Shown: one piece after another, positions 9,465-21,036 of the stretch
How positions within the stretch are numbered: position 1 is the stretch's first letter
Layout of the letters: every line of letters begins with the position of its first letter
DNA from: Paucihalobacter ruber
GTDB lineage: Bacteria; Bacteroidota; Bacteroidia; Flavobacteriales; Flavobacteriaceae
Reading direction: 5' to 3'
Length of the DNA stretch: 64,000 nt
NCBI RefSeq assembly: GCF_006494535.1
Contig: NZ_VHIQ01000003.1
Location: forward strand, 186,001-250,000
Translations under genes and position numbers: made by a program
The notes under the pieces: model-generated
The model's input: only the letters and a program-made list of their open reading frames with translations
Databases searched by the model: none
Told to the model about the DNA's origin: nothing

Positions 9465-11072
9465 ATGAAAAGACTCATTTCTGCCATACTATTCCTTTTT
9501 ACATTTGCTATTACAACTAATTCTCAAACAGTTGAAGACGATTTTGAAGGAAATGGCACCATTAACACATGGTTTGGAGACGATTGCGACATTGATGTAA
9601 ACTTTCTAAATCCGTGGCAAGAAGGTATCAATACCTCCAACACGGTTTTACTATATAGCGATACCGGCGGTCAATATGCCAATGTAAGATTTGACGTGAT
9701 GGCTAATTTTAATTTGTCTGTTAATCAAACATTTTCCTTTAAAATTTATGTGCCATCATTTGGAATTACAGGAAATCAGCCAAATCAGGTGTCGCTAAAA
9801 CTTCAAGACAGATTTTTAAGTGCGCCATGGAGCACACAAAGTGAAATTGTAAAACCAATTGTTTTAGACCAATGGCAAGAGGTGAGTTTTAATTTTTCAA
9901 CAGACGATTATATTAATCTAGACTCCGGGTCTGCACCACCAACCGAAAGAACTGATTTTAACAGAGTTCTCATTCAGTTAAATGGTGAAAATAACAGCGA
10001 CCGCGTTACTGCCTATATTGACGATGTGCTTTACGATGGCGAAATTGAAATTCCGGTTGAACCAAATTTTGACTACCTTGTTTGGAACGACGAATTTGAT
10101 GGCTCGGGTGCTATTGATACTTCAAAATGGTTTCATCAAACATTGCTGCCTAACGGGCAAAGCTGGTACAATAATGAAATTCAACACTATACCAACAGAA
10201 CAGAAAACACCTATGTAAGTGATGGTACCATGAAACTGGTCGCCAAAAAAGAAACGTTTACAGACCAAGGTGTTACAAAACAATATACCTCAGCAAGATT
10301 AAACTCCAAATTTGCATTTACCTATGGCAAAGTCGAAGTTAGAGCCAAACTACCAACAGGCATTGGCACTTGGCCAGCCATATGGACCTTAGGCAAAAAC
10401 ATTACAGAACCAGGAGGCTACTGGACCAATGATTTTGGCACAACCTCATGGCCTGCATGCGGAGAAATTGATATTATGGAACACTGGGGAGACAATCAAA
10501 ACTTTGTACAAAGCGCTATGCATACGCCTTCAAGCTTCGGCGGCACCATCAATAAGGGCGGGCAGATGATTCCAACCGCTTCTACAGAATTTCATTTATA
10601 TACACTAGTGTGGACAGAAGAAAAAATGACCTTTAGCGTTGATGGAAATGTACATTATGTTTACAATCCGGAAATTAAAAATGCTGACACTTGGCCATTT
10701 GATGCCGATCAATACCTGTTATTAAACTTCGCCATTCAGCCCAGTATTGATCCTAATTTTACCGAAGATGCCATGGAAATTGATTACGTGCGTATTTATC
10801 AAGAAGCACCACTTTCGGTTAGTGATGAACATAAGCGTAATAAATTATCTGTTTATCCTAATCCTGCTGTAAATATTTTAACCTTACGAGTTAACGACGA
10901 GTTCATAAATTCTAAGGCAGAAGTTTATAACATACTCGGGCAAAAAATAATAGAATGGACTATGGATAAAACTCAAAAAGACATTGACATTTCTCAGTTA
11001 AAAAACGGCGTTTATTTCTTGCGTATTGAAAATAATGAGGGTTTTATTACAGAAAAAATAGTTAAGAAATAG
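9465..11072 (+). CDS. Secreted GH16 glucanase (laminarinase type) with T9SS tail
   Basis: 535 residues. It probably cleaves beta-1,3(-1,4)-glucan such as algal laminarin outside the cell. Order: signal peptide (MKRLISAILFLFTFA), a beta-sandwich carbohydrate-binding-like domain (about 22-185), a GH16 catalytic domain (about 195-445) with the motif EIDIMEH (Glu334 as nucleophile, Asp336, Glu339 as acid/base), and a T9SS type A sorting tail (SVYPNPAVNILTL to the C-terminus). The start at 9465 is the ATG before the signal peptide; in-frame codons from 9393 are upstream extension. Substrate is inferred from the family; other GH16 activities cannot be excluded. Confidence 0.92.
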   Translation: MKRLISAILFLFTFAITTNSQTVEDDFEGNGTINTWFGDDCDIDVNFLNPWQEGINTSNTVLLYSDTGGQYANVRFDVMANFNLSVNQTFSFKIYVPSFGITGNQPNQVSLKLQDRFLSAPWSTQSEIVKPIVLDQWQEVSFNFSTDDYINLDSGSAPPTERTDFNRVLIQLNGENNSDRVTAYIDDVLYDGEIEIPVEPNFDYLVWNDEFDGSGAIDTSKWFHQTLLPNGQSWYNNEIQHYTNRTENTYVSDGTMKLVAKKETFTDQGVTKQYTSARLNSKFAFTYGKVEVRAKLPTGIGTWPAIWTLGKNITEPGGYWTNDFGTTSWPACGEIDIMEHWGDNQNFVQSAMHTPSSFGGTINKGGQMIPTASTEFHLYTLVWTEEKMTFSVDGNVHYVYNPEIKNADTWPFDADQYLLLNFAIQPSIDPNFTEDAMEIDYVRIYQEAPLSVSDEHKRNKLSVYPNPAVNILTLRVNDEFINSKAEVYNILGQKIIEWTMDKTQKDIDISQLKNGVYFLRIENNEGFITEKIVKK

Positions 11073-11180
11073 ATTCAAATACCTTATTAACAGAAATTAC
11101 ATAAAATTCGCAAAATATTAACCTGAAACCTCCGAGTTTTATCCCTTCTTTAGTAATTTTAAGCTCTCTAACCCAAGACA

Positions 11181-14129
11181 ATGCAGCTTATAAAGAATTC
11201 AGCTAATAAAAAGTGGATCAAAATAATAGGTAAACTTTTTGCAAGTATCGCAGTGGTGGTATTACTTTTTATGTGGTTGGTACCAAAAATTTTCGCAGAT
11301 GATATCAGCACCATCATCAGAAATCAGGCCAATCAATCACTCACCACTAAATTCGACTTTTCGTCATCAGAACTGTCGTTTTTTAAACATTTTCCGTCTT
11401 TAACATTTTCGTTTTACGAGTCTAAGCTTGACGCTTCGGCACCATTTGAAAACGACACCTTATTTTACGCCAAAGAACTATATTTCAAAATAAATGTTTT
11501 AAAACTCGTTTTCTCAAATCAGGTTAAAATAAAAGGTATTGTAGCAACCGAGGCCGACATAAATTTAATGATAGACCAAACAGGTAACAGCAATTATCAG
11601 ATTTACAAAACCAGCACCGATACCATTGCTGATGCCAATAAAGCATTATTTTTAGAAGTCGACCTATTTGAGATTCAAAATAGTAAACTCCATTTTAACG
11701 ACCTGTCATCAAAAATAAATTTTAGTGCTGATAATTTTAATTTTAAAGGAGATGGCAGTTTACTCACAGCCGATGTCTATCTCAACACAGCCGTTAAAGC
11801 TCAAAATTTCGAATTCCTATACGACGGAATGAGATATTTTTTTGAAAAAGATTTGAATGCAAAAGTAAAAACACGCTTTAATACAGATGAACTATCGTTT
11901 AAATTTGAAAATAATAAAATAAAAATCAATAAATTACCCTTAAACTTTGAAGGTGAATTCAAGTTACTACCCGATGGTTATGAGGTTGATTTTTTAGCCG
12001 ACTTCAGTAACACTCAAATTGCGAATGTACTGAGTGCCTTCCCTCCAAAATACAATATTTGGATGCAGGAAACAAAGGTAAAAGGAACCGCAAGTGCAGA
12101 GATGGTCTTCAAAGGTCGTAGCAGTAAACTCAATAACCTAAATCCTGATTTCTCGCTAAAGTTAAAATTAGAAAATGGAGAAATAGACTGCAGCTACACC
12201 AAAGAATTTATTGAAGATATCTTAATAGATGGTTCGTTTTTTATACCACAACTTAATTTATCGATGGCCAATTACGATATACAAAAATTCTATTTTAAAG
12301 TAGATGAAGACTATTTACAAGGCACCTATTTAGAAAAAAATAACGGCAAAGAAAAATTGGTAAATGCTGACATTAAGGGTAAAATTAATTTAAAAAATAT
12401 TTCGAATGCTCTGGGAATTGAGAATTTGGTGATGGATGGTAATCTTAACGTAGCTATCACATCTAACGGTTATTACAATCCTGAAGAATTAAAATTCCCA
12501 AAAACCGAAGCCTATTTTAAAATAGAAAATGGTTTGATACAATCGCCTTACTATCCCAATCCCATTAGTAATTTAAATGCTGATGTAAAACTTAACAATG
12601 GCGCCGGTACTTTTAGTGATGCGAGTTTGATTATAGAAAATTTGAATTTCTTATTTGAAAACGAACCTTTTACAGCCAATGCCCGTTTTATTAATTTTGA
12701 CGATGTTGATTATAATATGGCTGCAAATGGCACATTTAATTTAAACAGATTTTATAAACTTTTGGGCGCTTCGGTGAACAACCTTGACGGACTAATCATA
12801 GCAGATTTGAGTCTTAAAGGTAAGCAGAGCGATTTCTCGTCCGGTAATTATAACCTTCTTTCTCACAGTGGTAGCCTTAAGTTTGAAAACATTAATGCGA
12901 AGGTTAATAATTACCCTAAAGATTTTTTAATTGAATACGGTGAGCTCCTATTCAATAATAATTATACGGCTTTCAACAACTTTAAAACAAGCTACGGTAC
13001 ATCAGATTTATTACTAAACGGAAATTTTAACAACCTACTTTCGTATATGTTCAACAGCAAGGAAAATCTGGCCGGAAACCTTACCATTAGTTCTGACTTT
13101 TTTAATTTAAATGAGTTTGTGCCAAGTTTTTCATTTAAAGAAAGTGAGCAATATAATCCAATTTATGTAGATACCAATTCGGTTGAGCAGTACGGGGTTT
13201 TAAAACTTCCAAAGCGGGTAAATATAGAAACCCAATTAAATGCAGCACACATACTATACGATTCTATCAATGTTTATAAAGTGTCATCAAAAGTTTTACT
13301 AAAAGACGAAACCTTAATACTACAGCAATCGAACTTAAAACTTATTGATGCTACAGCAACCATATCGGGTAATTACAAAGCCATTGATAAAAACAAAGCT
13401 GTATTCGACTTCAATTTAACAGTTGACGATTTTGATATCAATCGGGCTTACAAAGAATTGCCTCTATTTAGAGAAATGGTCTCGGCCGCGGCCTACACCG
13501 AAGGTATTGCTAAATTAGACTATCAACTGTCGGGTATTTTAGATGGTGAGATGAAGCCCATTTTTCCATCGTTGGCAGGTTCAGGAACTTTAAATATTAA
13601 AAATGCTACCATCAAAGGTTATAAATTACTCGGAACCGTTTCTAAATCAACACAAACCGACGCATTTGAATCACCCGACTTAAAAGAAGTAGTTATTCCC
13701 ACCACTATTAAAGACAATATTTTAACCATTGACAGGTTTAGAATTAAATCGAAGGGATTTAGACTTCGTACGGAAGGTGAAACGAGTTTAGACGGCGATT
13801 TGAATTTAAAAATGCGCATAGGTTTACCACCTTTCGGAATTATAGGAATACCCATAAAAGTAACAGGAACCAGCGAAGAACCCAATATTTCATTAGGAAG
13901 AAAATCGCCCGATTTAGAAACAATTTCTTATGAGGATTACCTAGAAATGGAAAGAGACAGTATGATGACTAAAGAATTAGACAGTCTTCAAATTAAGGAA
14001 CTCAACACTAAATTCTCAAAAGAATTAGAGCGAGACCAATCCAAAACAACCGATAGTTTGTTAATTGATGTTGAAAAACTTCAGGTTAAATCAACCGACA
14101 GCCTACTAAAAGCGCAAAAGAACAATTAA
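11181..14129 (+). CDS. AsmA-like envelope protein
   Basis: 982 residues. One N-terminal membrane anchor (about residues 15-37, IAVVVLLFMWLVPKIFA) is followed by a long beta-rich region with AsmA-type repeats and a C-terminal AsmA-like part (GTLNIKNATIKGY, then TPF-like IGLPPFGIIGIPIKVTGTSEEP). The last 70 residues are charged and helical (coiled-coil-like, with repeated TDSLL). AsmA/TamB/YhdP-type proteins bridge the periplasm and move lipids to the outer membrane; that role is inferred here. The gene ends flush against the convergent guaB stop. Confidence 0.85.
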   Translation: MQLIKNSANKKWIKIIGKLFASIAVVVLLFMWLVPKIFADDISTIIRNQANQSLTTKFDFSSSELSFFKHFPSLTFSFYESKLDASAPFENDTLFYAKELYFKINVLKLVFSNQVKIKGIVATEADINLMIDQTGNSNYQIYKTSTDTIADANKALFLEVDLFEIQNSKLHFNDLSSKINFSADNFNFKGDGSLLTADVYLNTAVKAQNFEFLYDGMRYFFEKDLNAKVKTRFNTDELSFKFENNKIKINKLPLNFEGEFKLLPDGYEVDFLADFSNTQIANVLSAFPPKYNIWMQETKVKGTASAEMVFKGRSSKLNNLNPDFSLKLKLENGEIDCSYTKEFIEDILIDGSFFIPQLNLSMANYDIQKFYFKVDEDYLQGTYLEKNNGKEKLVNADIKGKINLKNISNALGIENLVMDGNLNVAITSNGYYNPEELKFPKTEAYFKIENGLIQSPYYPNPISNLNADVKLNNGAGTFSDASLIIENLNFLFENEPFTANARFINFDDVDYNMAANGTFNLNRFYKLLGASVNNLDGLIIADLSLKGKQSDFSSGNYNLLSHSGSLKFENINAKVNNYPKDFLIEYGELLFNNNYTAFNNFKTSYGTSDLLLNGNFNNLLSYMFNSKENLAGNLTISSDFFNLNEFVPSFSFKESEQYNPIYVDTNSVEQYGVLKLPKRVNIETQLNAAHILYDSINVYKVSSKVLLKDETLILQQSNLKLIDATATISGNYKAIDKNKAVFDFNLTVDDFDINRAYKELPLFREMVSAAAYTEGIAKLDYQLSGILDGEMKPIFPSLAGSGTLNIKNATIKGYKLLGTVSKSTQTDAFESPDLKEVVIPTTIKDNILTIDRFRIKSKGFRLRTEGETSLDGDLNLKMRIGLPPFGIIGIPIKVTGTSEEPNISLGRKSPDLETISYEDYLEMERDSMMTKELDSLQIKELNTKFSKELERDQSKTTDSLLIDVEKLQVKSTDSLLKAQKNN

Positions 14130-15710
<1,581 letters not shown>

Positions 15711-15761
15711 TTAAAACACAAACACCTATCACTTTTAATTTTTATTTATTCTAAATAAGCT

Positions 15762-15791
15762 TTGAAATATAAATATAACACTCTAAATTTG
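15762..15791 (+). promoter_or_regulatory. Promoter of the TonB-dependent receptor gene
   Basis: TTG at 15762-15764, 19 bases, then TAAATTTG at 15784-15791: a full match to the Bacteroidota -33/-7 arrangement. The ATG follows 39 bases later. Confidence 0.65.
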
Positions 15792-15830
15792 CCGCCTTAA
15801 ATCAGTTTTGTTTTTAATCAATCTAAATAA

Positions 15831-18062
15831 ATGAAATATTTACTTGCTGTTGCGACCATATTATTTAGCGCACCGATTTTCTCACAAACCACCCAAGAAT
15901 CAGAAAAAAAAGCCACAGATAGCATTCAAAAATTAGATCAGGTAATCTTAAATGCCAACGTAATGTTTGGTAATAAATACGTGGCAAAAAACAGGACAGG
16001 TTCTTCTTATTATTTATCGCCCGAAGAGTTAAAAAAATTCAATTATACCGATATTAACAGAGCCTTGCGTTCGGTACCGGGTGTTACTTTTTATGAGGAA
16101 GACGGTTTTGGTTTAAGACCTAACATTAGTTTAAGAGGTACCTCACCCGAACGCAGTGCCAAAATAACCGTGATGGAAGATGGCGTTTTAATTGCACCTG
16201 CACCATACAGCGCGCCTGCAGCTTACTATTTTCCAAATGTAGGCAGAATGCAAGCGGTTGAAATTTTAAAAGGTAGCAGTCAAATTCAATACGGACCATA
16301 CACTACCGGTGGCGCTATTAACTTGGTTTCGGCTCAAATCCCCAATAAATTTCAGGGAGAAATTCGCGGTAGCTACGGGAGTTTTAACACCTCGCAATTA
16401 CATGCACGTGTTGGCGATAGTAAAGAAACCATTGGCTATATGGTTGAGTTTTTAAACTTTAATTCCGATGGCTTTAAAAATTTACCTTCTGGCGCCAACA
16501 CCGGATTTAACCGAAATGATGTAGTAGCCAAATTTAGAGTGAACAGTAAAAAAGAAGCCAAATTACAGCAATCGCTGGAGGCCAAATTTCAATATTCCGA
16601 CGAAGATTCAGATGAAACCTATTTAGGACTTACCCAGGAAGATTTTGACCGTTCGCCATTTGATAGATACGCAGGTTCGCAAATTGACAACATTACCACC
16701 GAAAATGTTCATTTTATGTTAACGCACACACTAAATTTATCAAAAGATATGCGTTTAACTACTCAGGCTTATCACAACCGTTTTGCCAGAAACTGGTACA
16801 AACTTAACGATGTAGCTGCCAACGGTCAAAAAGTAGGCATTGCCAATATTTTGGACAATCCCGCAGACTTTCCAACGCATATGGCAATTATTAGAGGTGA
16901 AGACGATTCAGCAGATGACGCTTTTTTTATTAGAGCCAACAATCGTGTCTATTATGCCCAGGGTATTCAATCTAAATTTGACTGGCACTTTTATGGCGAC
17001 CAAACCTTTCACGATATTGAAATTGGTGTTAGATATCATTACGACCAAGAAGACCGCTTTCAATGGGATGACCGTTATAACATGATTAATGGCGTTATGA
17101 ATTTAACTTTTGATGCCGTTGAGGGTTCAGGCGCCAACCGAATTAGCAGTGCCGGTGCTTTGGCTGCCTTCGCCATGTACAAGTTTAAATACAAAAACTT
17201 GACCGTTACACCCGGTTTGAGATATGAAAACATATTACTAAGTCGTTTAGATTTTGGAAGCAATAACCCAGAAAGAAATCCAGGAACCGGCTCAGAACGC
17301 GATAACCGCGTAGATGTCTGGATTCCGGGTATTGGATTTAATTACAATATTAAAGAAGACTTATCAATTTTTGGAGGTGTTCATAAAGGATTTTCACCTC
17401 CCGGCAACGAACCCGGCCAACAACCCGAAAAAAGTGTGAACTACGAATTAGGCTCAAGATTTACTTTTGGGGCATTTCGCGGTGAAGTGATTGGTTTTTA
17501 CAACGATTACAGCAATCTGTTAGGAAGTGACTTGGCAGCCAGTGGTGGCGTTGGTACGTTGGACCAATTTAATGCCGGTGCTGTAAGAGTGAACGGTTTA
17601 GAACTGTTACTTAATTACGATGTGTTACAAAATAACTCAAAACTTTCTATGCCCATCAGTTTTGGTTACACTTTTACCAACACCGAGTTTCTAAGCGATT
17701 TTGCCAGCAGTGTTGGTATTTGGGGCGATGTTAATGTTGGTGACGAAATGCCATACATTCCAAAACATCAGTTTAATGCTATGATTGGTCTTGAACACCA
17801 AAAATTTGAAATCACTTTAAGCGGTCGTTATAACGGCGAATTTAGAACTGTGGCAGGTACCGGAAGCATTCCTCAAAATGAAAGGGTTGATGCCAACTTT
17901 ATTATAGATTTTGCCGCCAAATACCATCTGGCCAAGCAACTGAGTTTAACCACAACGGTAATTAATTTATTAGACGAAACTTATGCTGTGGCCCGCGTTC
18001 CGGCAGGTCTTAGACCCGGACATCCGTTTGGAGTTTACGGCGGATTAGAATTTAGATTTTAA
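15831..18062 (+). CDS. TonB-dependent outer-membrane receptor, FecA-like
   Basis: 743 residues. After a signal peptide (to about IFSQT) comes a plug domain (about residues 60-170) with SVPGVTFYEEDGFG, ISLRGTSPERSAKI and VEILKGSSQIQYGP, followed by a 22-strand-type barrel ending in the terminal strand GGLEFRF. It should import a siderophore, ferric citrate-like chelate or other ligand using TonB energy. Resemblance to the FecA branch is strongest in the plug; the ligand cannot be read from sequence. No SusD partner and no FecIR-type regulator lie next to it. A good promoter and a terminator frame it as a single-gene unit. Confidence 0.88.
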   Translation: MKYLLAVATILFSAPIFSQTTQESEKKATDSIQKLDQVILNANVMFGNKYVAKNRTGSSYYLSPEELKKFNYTDINRALRSVPGVTFYEEDGFGLRPNISLRGTSPERSAKITVMEDGVLIAPAPYSAPAAYYFPNVGRMQAVEILKGSSQIQYGPYTTGGAINLVSAQIPNKFQGEIRGSYGSFNTSQLHARVGDSKETIGYMVEFLNFNSDGFKNLPSGANTGFNRNDVVAKFRVNSKKEAKLQQSLEAKFQYSDEDSDETYLGLTQEDFDRSPFDRYAGSQIDNITTENVHFMLTHTLNLSKDMRLTTQAYHNRFARNWYKLNDVAANGQKVGIANILDNPADFPTHMAIIRGEDDSADDAFFIRANNRVYYAQGIQSKFDWHFYGDQTFHDIEIGVRYHYDQEDRFQWDDRYNMINGVMNLTFDAVEGSGANRISSAGALAAFAMYKFKYKNLTVTPGLRYENILLSRLDFGSNNPERNPGTGSERDNRVDVWIPGIGFNYNIKEDLSIFGGVHKGFSPPGNEPGQQPEKSVNYELGSRFTFGAFRGEVIGFYNDYSNLLGSDLAASGGVGTLDQFNAGAVRVNGLELLLNYDVLQNNSKLSMPISFGYTFTNTEFLSDFASSVGIWGDVNVGDEMPYIPKHQFNAMIGLEHQKFEITLSGRYNGEFRTVAGTGSIPQNERVDANFIIDFAAKYHLAKQLSLTTTVINLLDETYAVARVPAGLRPGHPFGVYGGLEFRF

Positions 18063-18102
18063 AAAAAGTGAATTTTGTTTAAGTTGATTCATTTTTAAGT
18101 GG

Positions 18103-18136
18103 AAGGGTTTGTTATTTGGTTAGCAAGCCCTTTTTT
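18103..18136 (+). terminator. Terminator after the TonB-dependent receptor gene
   Basis: Stem AAGGGTTTG (18103-18111) with CAAGCCCTT (18124-18132), one G-T wobble, followed by T's to 18136. Confidence 0.75.
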
Positions 18137-18236
18137 ATTATATCTAAAGGACAACTTTTACTTGTTAACTTCAGGCTATAGTTTATCATTTCTAGACAAG
18201 CCAATAATTACCAATAACCTCCTTAAATAACATTTT

Positions 18237-19679
18237 TTATTTTGTCAATACCTTTTCAAGCTCAGTTAAATTACTAGGTCTCGGGGCATTATTTGTTAAA
18301 ATGTTCCCGTTTTCATCAATTATTAAATACTGTGGAATACTTACGTAGCCTTTTACAAGAGAATAATTTTGTTCAAAATTTTGGAAGAAATCCAGACTTG
18401 CTAACATATGCAAACCACTCAAATTATAATATTTAATATCGTCCTTCCATTTATTTTCAACTTCGGGTTTATCTAAAGAAATATAAAGCTTTTTATAACC
18501 ATTAGCTTTTAAAAGCACATCTAAGTCTTCATTAAATTTGAACTCTCTCTTACACGGTGCACACCAAGTGGCCCAAACATCCACGTAATATTTATCGCCT
18601 TTAAGTATATTCAAAAGCTCTGTCATTGTTGCAACATCTTTTCCGTCAATAAATTGGATGTTGTCTGCTAAATTTCCCGAAATTTTTTCATGATAGTCTT
18701 CTACTTTTTGGATTTCAGGTGAAAGATATTTAGTGTAAGGGCTTGTGGGATATCTTTCTTTATAATTTTTAAAAACCTTTATTAAGCTTTTTTCAAAATT
18801 ATTTTGCTTTGTGGTATTCATTAAAAAGTTCGCTGTGACAATTTCTGCAATTTTGGAGTTTTCATATTCGTTTATTACGTTGTATTGGTAAGGAATCCAT
18901 TGATCATTTTTATACCAAGTTTGAACTGAATCTATTGTGATTGAATTATTAGCTCGTAATTTATACAAGGGCTTTTGAAGCAAAATATTATCTGCTAAAT
19001 CCAACCAGCTGCTAGGTTTGTAATCAATATTCAATGGATATTTTTTTTCTATTGTATTTGAAAGCTCTAATAAATCTTTGTTTATAGGAAAGTTTTGATG
19101 TTGTTTACTCAAAATAATTTGAATAGTTCTTGATGCGTAGAAATAGTTGATGTCCTCTTTTAAAATATTTTCAAATCTTTCATCAATTTGGTTTTTGTCT
19201 ACAAGTTTTTGTATTTCATTTAATTCGTCATCCTGCTGCACTTTTATCTTGTTTGTTATCTGATAAGGTGTTGAATCAGTTTGATATTTATTGAACTCAC
19301 TCACATCGAAATAAGGCCTTTTTATTTTATTTAGAAACTCCATTCCGGCACTGTTGTTTCCCTTGAAAACATAAGATGAATCAGTATATTCAACTTCAAT
19401 TTTAGTATTTGGCAATAAAATGGATTTTAAACTTTCTTCTCCAACTTTAATAACTATGTACTCCGGTATTTCAATTTCTTTTTTAAATATAAACTCTTTA
19501 TTTTCATTAGGATAAATAGTATCATTTTTCATATCCCAAATATAAACACCCTCTTTAGGGTTTCTTACTACCACATATTCAATTTGATCTGATTTTATGC
19601 TGATCTCTGAATCTCTATTTTCGTTTTCAGAACAAGAGGATAATAAAATAAAGACGAGTAGGTAAAGTATTTTTTTCAT
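18237..19679 (-). CDS. TlpA-like thioredoxin-fold lipoprotein
   Basis: 480 residues. Signal peptide with lipobox LLSSC (Cys about residue 16), a long N-terminal part of about 320 residues of the kind found before TlpA domains in Bacteroidota, and a C-terminal thioredoxin fold (about 345-480) with the redox motif WATWCAPCKREF. It probably exchanges disulfides in the periplasm. The gene is visibly more AT-rich than its left-hand neighbours and stands alone, with about 170 bp of non-coding DNA on its 3' side and 267 bp on its 5' side, next to the islet. Confidence 0.85.
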   Translation of the reverse strand: MKKILYLLVFILLSSCSENENRDSEISIKSDQIEYVVVRNPKEGVYIWDMKNDTIYPNENKEFIFKKEIEIPEYIVIKVGEESLKSILLPNTKIEVEYTDSSYVFKGNNSAGMEFLNKIKRPYFDVSEFNKYQTDSTPYQITNKIKVQQDDELNEIQKLVDKNQIDERFENILKEDINYFYASRTIQIILSKQHQNFPINKDLLELSNTIEKKYPLNIDYKPSSWLDLADNILLQKPLYKLRANNSITIDSVQTWYKNDQWIPYQYNVINEYENSKIAEIVTANFLMNTTKQNNFEKSLIKVFKNYKERYPTSPYTKYLSPEIQKVEDYHEKISGNLADNIQFIDGKDVATMTELLNILKGDKYYVDVWATWCAPCKREFKFNEDLDVLLKANGYKKLYISLDKPEVENKWKDDIKYYNLSGLHMLASLDFFQNFEQNYSLVKGYVSIPQYLIIDENGNILTNNAPRPSNLTELEKVLTK

Positions 19680-19848
19680 GTATGCTTTCTTAGTTTAATC
19701 TAGTCAAATTGTATGCTAATTCTTTATACCATCACCCTATGTAACGATACAATGCTATTAATTATATTATTAGATATATCTCAAATATAACGCAATTGAT
19801 TAAAATCCCTACTTTCAATTACTTAATTGTAAAAAATTAACAAGCGTC

Positions 19849-19931
19849 TTAATGATACACCGTAAATATTTTGGTAGCTTCGTTATAGGCACTTTCAAAA
19901 CTAAAAGCGTTCAGATTGTTTATTTTTTGCT
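19849..19931 (-). pseudogene. Duplicated 3' end of the HMG-CoA lyase gene (left copy)
   Basis: An 81-bp stretch (19851-19931) matches 22325-22405, the 3' end of the intact HMG-CoA lyase gene, with 4 mismatches. Read on the minus strand it encodes the last residues of the enzyme (KINNLNAFSFESAYNEA, then TKIFTVYH) and ends in TAA where the intact gene has TGA. All four differences are synonymous. There is no start or upstream part, so this is a gene-end fragment and not a gene. It marks the left edge of the accessory islet. Confidence 0.9.
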
Positions 19932-19946
19932 ATTTACAATAGTTTT

Positions 19947-20408
19947 CTAATCAAATTCAGGGTCGTAGTAACCAAATCTTATGGTGGCATTGTGAAATAT
20001 GAATTCTGTAGCTGTTTCAGTAAATTCTATATGATCAAAGAAGATAGTGTAATCAACATTATTAATACCGGTATGAATTCTTCCAGAGAATGAAGTCCCA
20101 TCAGTTTGATAATCTTCGTCAATTTGAGCAAAATCAAATTCGTGCATTGCATTTTCAACAATCAATCTACCGCTTATTCTAGCGTAGGGTACATTATTGG
20201 GGTGTGTTTTGGTATAATTTCCTAATTTTAATAAGGTGAATTCCAAGCCAGGTCTGTCGCTAAAAGTTAAGCAATCATTTTCTTTAATGACGGTTGATTC
20301 AAGAAAAGCTATTTCAAGACAATTTACTACTTCCTCATTAATTTCTTCATTATTAGTTGAGCATGATAAAATTGTGATGATGAGTATTGCGGATATAATG
20401 TTCTTCAT
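19947..20408 (-). CDS. Small lipoprotein of unknown function
   Basis: 153 residues. The signal peptide ends in the lipobox TILSC (Cys about residue 16), followed by an Asn/Glu-rich linker and a compact beta-rich domain. I recognise no family. It lies 15 bp from the left repeat and is transcribed toward it. Because it is inside the islet it is probably accessory; nothing in the sequence tells what it does. Confidence 0.65.
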   Translation of the reverse strand: MKNIISAILIITILSCSTNNEEINEEVVNCLEIAFLESTVIKENDCLTFSDRPGLEFTLLKLGNYTKTHPNNVPYARISGRLIVENAMHEFDFAQIDEDYQTDGTSFSGRIHTGINNVDYTIFFDHIEFTETATEFIFHNATIRFGYYDPEFD

Positions 20409-20542
20409 GTCTTTTGTTTGTTATTTGTTGAACGTTCTCATATTTGATACGTAGCAGGCTAACAATCACTTTACTGCTTGCCTGAAACTAAGATTAATGA
20501 GTACCAAAACTAGCAAAAACCATTTATTACGGTGTGTTTTCC
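20409..20542. other. Non-coding stretch between lipoprotein and toxin genes
   Basis: 134 bp with an imperfect inverted repeat (CAGGC near 20455 and GCCTG near 20480) and no open frame of note. Its right part, GGTGTGTTTTCCC, leads to the 3' end of the toxin gene. It may be a cassette boundary or a weak terminator. Confidence 0.3.
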
Positions 20543-21034
20543 CTAAATTATTTGTCTTATTGTACTCATTGGAAGAAACATTTTTTCACTGTCCGGCAAT
20601 TGTTCGAAACCATATTTTCTGTAAAAATCCACGGCATATTCATTAATTGGATCTACAACAACTGCCATGGCTCCAATACTTTCTTCAGATAATGTAAATG
20701 CTCTAAACAAAGCGTCTAACAGAAGGTGCTCGCCTAATCCGGTTCCTTTTGCCGATAAGTCTCTTGCCAGCCGTCCTAGCAGAATAACAGGAGCATTATA
20801 ATTTCGAGGAACTTTTTTGATATACTTTTCAGGAATCTGTTCTCTTCCCAGGCTTTCGCTTGTTAGCGTATAATATCCTATTACATTCTTGTAAGAATCT
20901 GTTGCAACGAAACAGACAGCCAGCTTTTTCTTTACATCCTGACTAACTTGATTGTGGATATACTCAGTTAGTTGTTGCTCTTCGCATTTAAATGCCTTTC
21001 GGTTATGGGTCTTATCTAATAAAGAAATATCCAA
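20543..21034 (-). CDS. GNAT-family acetyltransferase toxin, TacT-like
   Basis: 163 residues of the GNAT fold with motif A around LLGRLARDLSAKGTGLGEHLL (acetyl-CoA pyrophosphate loop KGTGLGEH) and a C-terminal FYRKYGFEQLP typical of TacT/AtaT-type toxins. These toxins acetylate charged tRNAs and stop translation. The start is a TTG at 21034, two bases after the antitoxin stop, so translation is coupled to the antitoxin. Pairing with a DUF1778 protein makes the toxin call strong; the tRNA target is not predictable. Confidence 0.88.
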   Translation of the reverse strand: MDISLLDKTHNRKAFKCEEQQLTEYIHNQVSQDVKKKLAVCFVATDSYKNVIGYYTLTSESLGREQIPEKYIKKVPRNYNAPVILLGRLARDLSAKGTGLGEHLLLDALFRAFTLSEESIGAMAVVVDPINEYAVDFYRKYGFEQLPDSEKMFLPMSTIRQII

Positions 21035-21036
21035 CT

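Noticed and set aside
18237-19679. TlpA-like gene as part of the repeat-bounded islet
   Set aside because: It lies left of the left repeat; its AT-rich base use hints at transfer, but nothing ties it to the islet.
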